From: DASUAS01 sp963809795
GTDB lineage: Bacteria > Actinomycetota > Acidimicrobiia > IMCC26256 > DASPTH01
NCBI GenBank assembly: GCA_963809795.1
Contig: CAWELN010000009.1
Span: 248,001-312,000, forward strand
DNA length: 64,000 nucleotides
Reading direction: 5' to 3'
Shown: in pieces, positions 16,323-23,237 of the stretch
Position numbering within the stretch: the stretch's first letter is position 1
Layout of the letters: every line of letters begins with the position of its first letter
Program-made: the position numbers and the translations under genes
The notes under the pieces: generated by a model
Database searches by the model: none
What the model was told of the DNA's origin: nothing
What the model saw: only the letters and a program-made list of their open reading frames with translations

Positions 16323-18808
16323 AGGCGGTGATCCTCGCCGGCGGGGAGGGGACGCGGCTGCGGCCGCTCACCAGCAACACGCCGAAGCCGATGATGCCGC
16401 TCGCCAACAAGCCGATGATGGAGCACATCGTCAACCTGCTGGCGCAGCACGGGTTCGACGAGGTCGTGGTCACCGTCGCCTTCCTCGCCAACCAGATCCG
16501 CGACTACTTCGGCGACGGCTCCGACTTCGGCGTCACCATGCGGTACGCCACCGAGGACTCACCCCTGGGCACCGCGGGCTCGGTGCGGAACGCGGCCGAC
16601 GAGCTCGACGACACCTTCCTCGTGATCTCGGGCGACGTCCTCACCGACATCGACCTCACCACGTTCGTGAAGGCCCACCGGGACGCCGGGGCGTCGGCGT
16701 CGATCGCGCTCAAGCACGTCGACAACCCGCTCGAGTTCGGCATCGTGATCACCCAGCCCGACGGCACCATCGAGCGCTTCCTCGAGAAGCCCACCTGGGG
16801 CGAGGTGTTCTCCGACACCATCAACACCGGCATCTACGTGCTGGAGCCGGTGGTGTTCGACTTCATCCCCGACGGCGAGGTCGTCGACTTCTCCAGCGAC
16901 GTCTTCCCGGTCCTCCTCGACAACGGCCACACGCTCCACGGGCACGTGGCCGAGGGCTACTGGGAGGACGTGGGCACGCTCGAGGCGTACAGCCGCGCCC
17001 ACACCGACGTGCTCGACGGGCGGGTGCGGGTCGAGATCGAGGGCTTCCAGCTCGGCGACCGACGGTGGATCGGCACCGACGTCGAGCTCAGCCCCGGCGC
17101 GCGCGTCGACGAGCCGGTGGTGATCGGCGACAACTGCCGGATCGAGTCGGGCGCACACCTGCGGCCGTACACCGTGCTCGGCACCGACGTGATCGTGAAG
17201 GCCGACGCCTTCCTCGAGCGCGCCATCTGCCACGACCACGTGTACGTCGGGCCCCAGGCCAACCTGCGCGGCTGCGTGATCGGCCGCAACACCGACCTGC
17301 GGGCGCACGTGCGCGTCGACGAGGGCACCGTGGTGGGCGACGAGTGCTTCATCGGCCAGGACGCGGTGATCAACCCCAACGTCAAGGTGTACCCGTTCAA
17401 GACCGTCGAGTCGGGCGCGATGGTCACGTCGTCGATCGTGTGGGAGAGCCGCGGCGCCCGCACGCTGTTCGGTCGCCGGGGCGTGCGCGGGCTCGCCAAC
17501 GTCGACATCAACCCCGAGGTCGCGGTGCGTCTGGCCATGGCCTACAGCACCTCGGTGCCGAAGGGCTCGATCATCACCACGAGCCGCGACACCAGCCGCA
17601 TCGCGCGGGCGTTGAAGCGCGCGATGATCGCCGGCATCAACCTCTCCGGCGTGAACGTGGAGGACATCGAGCTGGCCACGGTGCCACTCACGCGCTTCCA
17701 GGTGCGCAACAGCCGGTCGCAAGGTGGCATCACGGTGCGCCTGGCGCCCGGCGACCCCGACACCGTCGAGATCCGCTTCTTCGACGACGACGGGCGCGAC
17801 ATCGACCCCGGCGTCCAGCGCAAGGTCGAGCGCCTCCTGTACCGCGAGGACTACCGGCGGGCGTTCGGCGGCGACATCGGCGACATCGTGTTCCCGCCCC
17901 GCTCGCTCGAGTTCTACTCCGCCGCGCTCGAGCGGGTCGTCGACATCGACCAGGTGCGCACCCAGGGCTTCAAGCTGGTGCTCGACTACTCGTTCGGTGC
18001 GTCGTCGATCGTGATGCCGAGCCTCCTGACCAAGCTCGGCGCCGAGGTGCTGGCGGTCAACCCGTTCGCGAGCACGTCGTCGGCCACGTCGTCCGCCGAG
18101 GTGCGCGACGCGCAGGTGGCCCGGCTCGCCGAGCTGGTGCGGGTGTCGGGGAGCGATCTCGGGTTCGTGATCGACCCCGAGGGCGAGCTGGCGGTCGTGG
18201 TCGACGACCGCGGTCACGTGCTCGAGCCCGAGGAGCTGCTCCTCAGCGTGGTCGCCCTGATCAGGGAGGCGTGCCCGGGCGCCGGCGTCGCGGTGCCGGT
18301 GAACGTCACGAGCGCGGTGGAGCGGATCCTGGGCGACACCGCCGAGGTGGTGCGCACCCGACTGTGGGGTGCCAGCCTCATGGAGACGGCGAGCGCGCGG
18401 GCGGTGATGTTCGCGGGTACGCCCGACGGCGGGTGCATCTGGCCCGAGTTCCTGCCCGCCTACGACGCCGCGGTCACCTTGGTGAAGCTGCTCGACCTGC
18501 TCGCCGCGGTCGACCGCCCCCTGTCGACGGTGGTCGCCACGCTGCCCGAGATCCACGTGGCGCACGAGACGATCGTGACGCCGTGGGAGCGCAAGGGCAC
18601 GGTGATGCGGGAGATCGTCGAGCGGGCGGGCGCGCGCGAGCTGGAGCTCATCGACGGCGTGAAGGTGATCGACGACGGCCAGTGGGCCCTGGTGCTGCCC
18701 GATCCCGACGAGGCGCTCACCCACGTGTGGGCGGAAGCCGGCAGCGACGTCGACGCCCGCCGCCTGGCCCAGGAGTACGTGCAGCGCATCCGCCAGGTGC
18801 TCCAGTAG
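16319..18808 (+). CDS. Mannose-1-phosphate guanylyltransferase / phosphomannomutase-like fusion
   Basis: An 829-residue fusion. Residues 1-235 are a sugar nucleotidyltransferase (AVILAGGEGTRLRPLTSNTP, then ISGDVLTDIDL and GYWEDVGT), residues about 250-370 are left-handed beta-helix hexapeptide repeats (IGDNCRIESGAHLRP), and the rest resembles the phosphohexomutase domains. In the mutase part neither a TASHNP phosphoserine loop nor a DGDGDR metal loop is present: the equivalent segments read RNSRSQGGIT and VIDPEGELAV. This architecture is known in actinomycetes and cyanobacteria. The N-terminal half should make GDP-mannose or a related NDP-sugar, while the mutase half is probably regulatory. 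GTG start overlaps pgsA (GTGA). Confidence 0.88.
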   Translation: MKAVILAGGEGTRLRPLTSNTPKPMMPLANKPMMEHIVNLLAQHGFDEVVVTVAFLANQIRDYFGDGSDFGVTMRYATEDSPLGTAGSVRNAADELDDTFLVISGDVLTDIDLTTFVKAHRDAGASASIALKHVDNPLEFGIVITQPDGTIERFLEKPTWGEVFSDTINTGIYVLEPVVFDFIPDGEVVDFSSDVFPVLLDNGHTLHGHVAEGYWEDVGTLEAYSRAHTDVLDGRVRVEIEGFQLGDRRWIGTDVELSPGARVDEPVVIGDNCRIESGAHLRPYTVLGTDVIVKADAFLERAICHDHVYVGPQANLRGCVIGRNTDLRAHVRVDEGTVVGDECFIGQDAVINPNVKVYPFKTVESGAMVTSSIVWESRGARTLFGRRGVRGLANVDINPEVAVRLAMAYSTSVPKGSIITTSRDTSRIARALKRAMIAGINLSGVNVEDIELATVPLTRFQVRNSRSQGGITVRLAPGDPDTVEIRFFDDDGRDIDPGVQRKVERLLYREDYRRAFGGDIGDIVFPPRSLEFYSAALERVVDIDQVRTQGFKLVLDYSFGASSIVMPSLLTKLGAEVLAVNPFASTSSATSSAEVRDAQVARLAELVRVSGSDLGFVIDPEGELAVVVDDRGHVLEPEELLLSVVALIREACPGAGVAVPVNVTSAVERILGDTAEVVRTRLWGASLMETASARAVMFAGTPDGGCIWPEFLPAYDAAVTLVKLLDLLAAVDRPLSTVVATLPEIHVAHETIVTPWERKGTVMREIVERAGARELELIDGVKVIDDGQWALVLPDPDEALTHVWAEAGSDVDARRLAQEYVQRIRQVLQ

Positions 18809-18891
18809 GTTCTCGGGCCATGTCGGAGTTGCGAGGCCGGACGACGGTCGACTCGGAGGCCGGGACGCCGTAGCGGAATCGACCCGGACTG

Positions 18892-19275
18892 ATGAACTTC
18901 CCCGAGGAGTTGCGGTACAGCGAGGAGCACGAGTGGGTGGCGGTCGACGGACCCCGCGCCCGCATCGGCATCACCGACTTCGCCCAGGACTCGCTCGGCG
19001 ACGTCGTCTACGTCGAGCTCCCTGGCGTCGGCGCCAACGTGATGGCGCACGCCAGCTGCGCGGAGGTGGAGTCGACCAAGTCGGTGTCGGAGATCTTCTC
19101 GCCCGTCACCGGCACCGTCGTCGAGGTGAACGAGGCGCTCAACGACGCGCCCGAGCAGGTGAACGCCGACCCCTACGGTGCGGGCTGGATCTTCGTGGTC
19201 GAGATGGCCGATCCCGCCGAGGTCGACTCGCTGCTCGACGCGGCCGGGTACCGCGCGCTGGTCGAGGAAGGTTGA
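18892..19275 (+). CDS. gcvH: Glycine cleavage system H protein
   Basis: A 127-residue lipoyl carrier protein. It opens MNFPEELRYSEEHEWVAVDG and contains the lipoylation motif EVESTKSVSEIFSPVTGTV with the lysine in ESTKS; the end LLDAAGYRALVEE is also standard. H protein shuttles the aminomethyl group from GcvP to GcvT and on to the lipoamide dehydrogenase. Genes for gcvT and gcvP lie 4-8 kb downstream and the adjacent gene encodes a lipoate ligase. Its TGA overlaps the TTG start of that ligase. Confidence 0.96.
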   Translation: MNFPEELRYSEEHEWVAVDGPRARIGITDFAQDSLGDVVYVELPGVGANVMAHASCAEVESTKSVSEIFSPVTGTVVEVNEALNDAPEQVNADPYGAGWIFVVEMADPAEVDSLLDAAGYRALVEEG

Positions 19276-20045
19276 CCCGACCCCTTCGCCGGGAGTCCCG
19301 GAGCCTCGGCCGGGAGTCCCGGAGCCTCGGCCGGGAGTCCGGGAGCCGGTCCTGGCGCCTGGTCGACGACCTCGACCGAGGCCTCGACGCCGCCGCCCAC
19401 ATGGCGGCCGACGAGGCGCTGCTCGACGAGGTCGCGGCGGGGGCGCCACCGGCGCTGCGGCTCTACCGCTGGTCGCCGGCCGCGCTCTCGCTCGGGCGCT
19501 TCCAGCCCGACGACGACGTCGACGCCGACGCCTGCGCCCGCCTCGGCGTCGAGGTCGTCCGCCGTCCGACCGGCGGCCGGGGACTGCTCCACGGCGGTGA
19601 TCTCACGTACGCGGTGGCGATGCCGCGCCCGGTGGGGCCCGAGGGCGGGGTCGATGAGGTGTACCGGCACCTGGCCGCAGGGTTGATCGCCGGCCTCGCC
19701 CGCCTCGGCGTCGAGGCCGCGGTGGCCCGTCACGACGGCCCCGCGGGACCGATCTGCTTCGCCGCCCAGCAGGGCGCGGACCTCCGCGTCGGTGACCGCA
19801 AGCTCTGCGGGTCGGCCCAGGTGCGCCGGGCGGGGGCCGTCCTCCAGCACGGCTCGGTGCTGCTCGAGCGCCTGCCGTTCGACGAGACGGACCTCCTGGC
19901 CGTGCGCCCCGGGGCGCCCGTGGTGACGTCGGCGCGGCTGCGGGCCGCCACCGTCACGCTGGGGGAGCTCGGGGCGCCGTCGGGGGCGCACGAGGTGGCT
20001 CGAGCACTGGTCGAGGGTTTCGAGGAGCCCTCGACCTCGACCTGA
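19272..20045 (+). CDS. Lipoate-protein ligase / octanoyltransferase family protein
   Basis: A 257-residue biotin/lipoate ligase-fold enzyme that would attach lipoyl or octanoyl groups to GcvH and other carriers. Visible motifs are 'LRLYRWSPAALSLGRFQP', 'VVRRPTGGRGLLHGGDLTYA' and 'DRKLCGSAQVRRAGAVLQHG', whose lysine is at the catalytic position. TTG 19272 overlaps the gcvH stop (TTGA) and is the only start that includes the conserved WRLVDD segment, but it places a 21-bp tandem repeat inside the N-terminus (RESRSLG twice). The next likely start would cut into the domain. Whether it acts as LplA or LipM cannot be decided. Confidence 0.85.
   Translation: MTRPLRRESRSLGRESRSLGRESGSRSWRLVDDLDRGLDAAAHMAADEALLDEVAAGAPPALRLYRWSPAALSLGRFQPDDDVDADACARLGVEVVRRPTGGRGLLHGGDLTYAVAMPRPVGPEGGVDEVYRHLAAGLIAGLARLGVEAAVARHDGPAGPICFAAQQGADLRVGDRKLCGSAQVRRAGAVLQHGSVLLERLPFDETDLLAVRPGAPVVTSARLRAATVTLGELGAPSGAHEVARALVEGFEEPSTST
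19288..19347. repeat. 21-bp tandem repeat with palindromic core
   Basis: GCCGGGAGTCCCGGAGCCTCG occurs exactly twice (19288-19308, 19309-19329) and a third, partial copy runs to 19347. Each unit contains CCGGGA-G-TCCCGG, a perfect short palindrome. It lies at the very start of the lipoate ligase frame, where it encodes RESRSLG repeats or is untranslated leader. The CCGGG-N3-CCCGG core resembles that of the 55/56-bp repeats at 24.8 and 35.5 kb. Confidence 0.88.
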
Positions 20046-20118
20046 CGGTGAGAGTCGGGTCGACCGCACGTCGAGGGTGACGTTCACACCCGCCTCCCGG
20101 GCGGGGTACCCTTCGGCC

Positions 20119-20589
20119 ATGCGATGCCGCCAGTGCGGCCACCAGAACGAGTCCGGGGCCAACTTCTGCTCCTCGTGCGGGAGCCCGCTGCCACGCGAGG
20201 ACGAAGCGACGCTGAGCCTCACCGAGCTCGCCGAGCGGCTCGAGCTCGACGAGGAGCTCGGCGCGGCCCTGGCCGAGCTGCCCGAGGGCATGGGGATGCT
20301 GGTGGTGCGCCGCGGCCCCAACGCCGGCAGCCGCTACGTGCTCGACTCCGAGGTCACCGCCCTCGGCCGCCACCCCGACTCCGACATCTTCCTCGACGAC
20401 ATCACGGTGTCGCGTCGCCACGCCGCCGTCCGACGCGTCGACGGCGGCTACGAGGTCGCCGACGTCGGGTCGCTCAACGGCACCTACGTCGACCACAAGC
20501 GCGTCGACACCGCCCCGCTGCACCACCTCGCCGACCTGCAGATCGGCCGGTTCGTGCTCGTGTTCCTGATCGGGAGCGGCGACTCGTGA
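20119..20589 (+). CDS. GarA-like FHA-domain regulator with zinc ribbon
   Basis: A 156-residue protein. Residues 3-22 form a CxxC...CxxC zinc ribbon (CRQCGHQNE, FCSSCG); then DEATLSLTELAE, an acidic stretch with a threonine where GarA has its ETTS phosphosite; then an FHA domain (RRGPNAGSRYVLD, GRHPDSDIFLDDITVSRRHA, VADVGSLNGTYV). The FHA part is very close to M. tuberculosis GarA (Rv1827), which when unphosphorylated controls 2-oxoglutarate dehydrogenase and glutamate metabolism and is switched by PknB/PknG. The zinc ribbon is not in mycobacterial GarA as I know it. TACCCT 7 nt before the ATG suggests a leaderless promoter. Position after gcvH matches M. tuberculosis. Confidence 0.9.
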   Translation: MRCRQCGHQNESGANFCSSCGSPLPREDEATLSLTELAERLELDEELGAALAELPEGMGMLVVRRGPNAGSRYVLDSEVTALGRHPDSDIFLDDITVSRRHAAVRRVDGGYEVADVGSLNGTYVDHKRVDTAPLHHLADLQIGRFVLVFLIGSGDS

Positions 20590-21433
20590 GCACGAGGGAG
20601 CCCGAGCACCTCTCGATCGGCGAGGTGCTCGCCGAGCTGAGCGACGAGTTCCCCGACATCACGATCTCGAAGATCCGCTTCCTCGAGAGCCAGGGACTGG
20701 TGAACCCCGAGCGCACGCCGTCGGGCTACCGGAAGTTCTACGCACACGACCTGGCGCGGCTGCGATGGATCCTCTACCAGCAGAAGGAGCACTTCCTCCC
20801 GCTGAAGGTGATCAAGGAGCGCCTCGACGAGCTGCCGCCGGGGGAGGAGGCGCGCCTCCTCGACCCGACGCCGGCCACCGACGCACCGGCGGGCGAGGCG
20901 GAGCCCGCACCGGCGGTCGTCGTCACCACCGAGTCGACGAAGGCCACCACCACCGCGCCGCCCCGCGCCGGCGCCCGCAGGCGTTCGCACCCACCCTGCC
21001 CGTCGACGAGGGCGAGCCCGACGACGACCTGCTCGGCGCGCCCGGCGCCGAGGCGCAGTACTCCCGCGCCGAGCTCGTCGCCGCCGCCGGGCTCGTCGAC
21101 GCGCAGCTGTCGGAGCTGGAGAGCTACGGGCTCGTGGCCCCGTCACGGGAGGTCGACGGCGTCGCCCAGTACGACGACGACGCGGTCGAGGTCGCCCGCA
21201 TCGCCGCCGGCTTCTTCCGCCGGGGGATCGAGGCCCGCCACCTCCGCATGTACCGCACCTCGGCCGAGCGGGAGGCGGTGTTGTTCGGGCAGGTCCTGAT
21301 GCCGTACGTGCGGCAGCGCAATCCCGAGGCCCGCGGCCGCCTGCAGGACGAGCTGGTCGAGCTCTCGACCCTCGGGCGCCGCCTGCGCGCCGCGCTGCTG
21401 CGCGACGCGGTGCGCGAGACCCTCGCCGAGTGA
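20586..21433 (+). pseudogene. MerR-family regulator (Rv1828-like), one frameshift
   Basis: The N-terminal winged-helix MerR domain ('LSIGEVLAELSDEFPDITIS', KIRFLESQGLVNPERTPSGYRKF) reads in the frame starting at GTG 20586. The C-terminal half (YSRAELVAAAGLVDAQLSEL to AVRETLAE at 21433) reads in another frame. The switch lies in the Pro/Ala-rich linker near 20960-21000 (GCGCCGCCCCGCGCC), consistent with one missing base in a C run. Joined, the protein would be about 282 aa, as for Rv1828-type regulators found next to garA. Start and stop both overlap neighbours (GTGA), which argues the gene is functional and the break is a base error. I cannot exclude a true mutation. Confidence 0.8.
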
Positions 21434-22080
21434 GCGACCCGCGGCCCGTCGGTCCCGACGACCGCCCGGTCCCGGAGACGCTGCTCGACGAGGCCGCGAT
21501 CCGGGAGTGCGTCGAGCGCCTGGCGGCGGAGATCGCGGCCGATCACCCCGACGGCGTCGTGCTGGTCGGCGTGCTCAAGGGGGCGCTGATCTTCCTCGCC
21601 GACCTCGCCCGCGCGGTGCGCGACGTCGACGTGGAGATCGGCTTCATCGCCATCTCGCGCTACGCGCCCGATTCGGGGCGGGTCCGGATCCTGCACGACG
21701 TCGACGTCGAGCTCACCGGGCGCGACGTGATCCTGGTCGAGGACCTCGTCGACACCGGCCTGACCCTGGGGTACCTGGTCGAGCACGTGCGCGGTCAGGA
21801 CCCGCGTCGGGTGGAGGTCTGCGCGCTGCTCGACCGCCCGGCCCGCCGGATCCTGCCCCTGACCGTGCGCTACGTCGGGCGCGAGATCCCCGACGTCTTC
21901 GTCCTCGGCTACGGGTTGCACCGGGCCGACCTGTACCGGAACGTCCCCCGGGTGGTCGTCGCCGACCGGGAGCTGGTGCGGACGCGACCCGACGCCTACG
22001 TCCCTGCGCTCTACGGCTCGGGCGACGGAAGGGCGGCGGAAGGCGGGGGGGAAGGCCGGGGAGGCCCGGTGCTAGGGTGA
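21430..22080 (+). CDS. Hypoxanthine/purine phosphoribosyltransferase
   Basis: A 216-residue type I phosphoribosyltransferase. The PRPP loop VILVEDLVDTGLTLGYL is complete, and 'GVVLVGVLKGALIFLADLAR' and 'VFVLGYGLHRADLYRNVP' match hypoxanthine phosphoribosyltransferases. It salvages purine bases to nucleotides. GTG 21430 overlaps the MerR stop (GTGA), so it is part of the garA-merR unit. About 25 low-complexity Gly/Arg residues at the C-terminus are extra. A second, separate hpt (the usual tilS-hpt-ftsH one) may exist elsewhere. Confidence 0.88.
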   Translation: MSDPRPVGPDDRPVPETLLDEAAIRECVERLAAEIAADHPDGVVLVGVLKGALIFLADLARAVRDVDVEIGFIAISRYAPDSGRVRILHDVDVELTGRDVILVEDLVDTGLTLGYLVEHVRGQDPRRVEVCALLDRPARRILPLTVRYVGREIPDVFVLGYGLHRADLYRNVPRVVVADRELVRTRPDAYVPALYGSGDGRAAEGGGEGRGGPVLG

Positions 22081-22105
22081 CTCCCAGTCCGTACCGGAGG
22101 CGCCT

Positions 22106-22594
22106 GTGATCCCGATGTCTCTTGTCGGAGTCCGAGTCGAGGTTCCCTCGAACCAGCCGATCGTGCTCCTCCGCGAGAACGACGGCCAGCGCTATCTCCC
22201 GATCTTCATCGGGCAGCCCGAGGCCACCGCCATCGTCTACGCGCTCCAGGGCACGGAGACGCCCCGGCCGATGACCCACGACCTCTTCAAGTCGGTCCTC
22301 GACGACCTCGGCACCAAGGTGCTGCAGGTCGTCATCACCGAGCTGCACGACGGCACCTTCTTCGCCGAGATCGAGTTCACCCGCGACGGCGGCAGCTACC
22401 GGATCTCGTCCCGCCCCTCCGATGCCATCGCCCTGGCCGTCCGCTACGGCGAGCCGGTGCCGATCTTCGCCCACGAGGACGTCCTCGAGGAGGCCGGCGT
22501 GCTCTTCGAGCAGGACGAGGACGAGGAGCAGATCGAGCAGTTCCGGGAGTTCCTCGACCAGGTGCGGCCCGAGGACTTCGCCCACGGCGAATAG
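22106..22594 (+). CDS. DUF151 bifunctional nuclease-domain protein (Rv1829-like)
   Basis: A 162-residue protein that is essentially one DUF151 (bifunctional nuclease) domain: 'LVGVRVEVPSNQPIVLLREN', LPIFIGQPEATAI, 'RPMTHDLFKSVLDDLG', SSRPSDAIALAVR. The C-terminal 25 residues are acidic. The orthologue in M. tuberculosis (Rv1829) sits between two MerR genes exactly as here. The biochemical role in actinomycetes is not established. GGAGG at 22096-22100 precedes the GTG by 5 nt and decides the start. Confidence 0.93.
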   Translation: MIPMSLVGVRVEVPSNQPIVLLRENDGQRYLPIFIGQPEATAIVYALQGTETPRPMTHDLFKSVLDDLGTKVLQVVITELHDGTFFAEIEFTRDGGSYRISSRPSDAIALAVRYGEPVPIFAHEDVLEEAGVLFEQDEDEEQIEQFREFLDQVRPEDFAHGE

Positions 22595-22628
22595 CGCCGA
22601 TCCGGGCGGAGACCGCCCGGGCCGTGCG

Positions 22629-22657
22629 TTGACGGCGCGCGCTCCAGGCACTAGCCT
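22629..22657 (+). promoter_or_regulatory. Promoter for the second MerR gene
   Basis: TTGACG (22629-22634) and TAGCCT (22652-22657) are separated by 17 bp, a textbook spacing. Transcription would start near 22664 and leave a leader of about 60 nt. It is the best sigma-70-type promoter I see in the window and divides the garA/hpt/DUF151 genes from the merR-gcvT-gcvP genes. Confidence 0.7.
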
Positions 22658-22723
22658 CACACTCCCGTAACTACGACCCTGTACTTCAGCATGACCCGGG
22701 GTCGACGTGAGATCGAGGGTGGA

Positions 22724-23224
22724 ATGGCTGCATCGAAACCGCGCACCGAGCAGCCGATGCTCGACGGCATGGGACCCACGCCGAGGGAGCTGGGATTCCG
22801 GGGGCCCCAGGTGTGCAGCATCGTCGGCATCACGTACCGCCAGCTCGACTACTGGGCGCGCACCGACCTCGTCCGGCCGTCGATCGCCGACGCCAAGGGC
22901 AGCGGGACGCAGCGCACGTACTCGTTCTCGGACCTCGTGCGGCTCAAGGTCGTGAAGAGCCTGCTCGACGCGGGCGTGAAGCTGCAGACCGCGCGCAAGG
23001 CGATCGACTACCTGCGCGAGGACCTCGGCGACGACTGGGCCACCGCGAACCTCGTGCTCGACGGCACCAACTCGGTGCTGGCGCGCACCGACGACGCGCT
23101 CATCGACCTCGTACGCCGCGGGCAGGGCGTGCTCAACATCGTGCCGTTGGGTCACGTGATGGAGGAGCTCGACGCCGGTGTGCGCGAGCACGTGACCGAT
23201 CAGCGCGCCGCCCAGGGAGGCTGA
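22724..23224 (+). CDS. MerR-family transcriptional regulator (Rv1830-like)
   Basis: A 166-residue regulator with an N-terminal MerR winged helix-turn-helix ('VCSIVGITYRQLDYWARTDL', 'GTQRTYSFSDLVRLKVVKSL') and a helical C-terminal half with a strand-rich end (GQGVLNIVPLGHVMEEL). Genes of this type (Rv1830) follow the DUF151 gene in M. tuberculosis. GAGGGTGGA just before the ATG at 22724 favours this start over the ATG at 22691, which has no Shine-Dalgarno. It is the first gene after a strong promoter and may control the glycine cleavage genes downstream. Confidence 0.9.
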   Translation: MAASKPRTEQPMLDGMGPTPRELGFRGPQVCSIVGITYRQLDYWARTDLVRPSIADAKGSGTQRTYSFSDLVRLKVVKSLLDAGVKLQTARKAIDYLREDLGDDWATANLVLDGTNSVLARTDDALIDLVRRGQGVLNIVPLGHVMEELDAGVREHVTDQRAAQGG

Positions 23225-23237
23225 CATCTCGGAGTCG

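Noticed and set aside
16559..18724. Long minus-strand frame opposite the nucleotidyltransferase fusion
   Set aside because: Antisense shadow rich in His/Val/Asp repeats; the plus-strand gene is fully supported by motifs.
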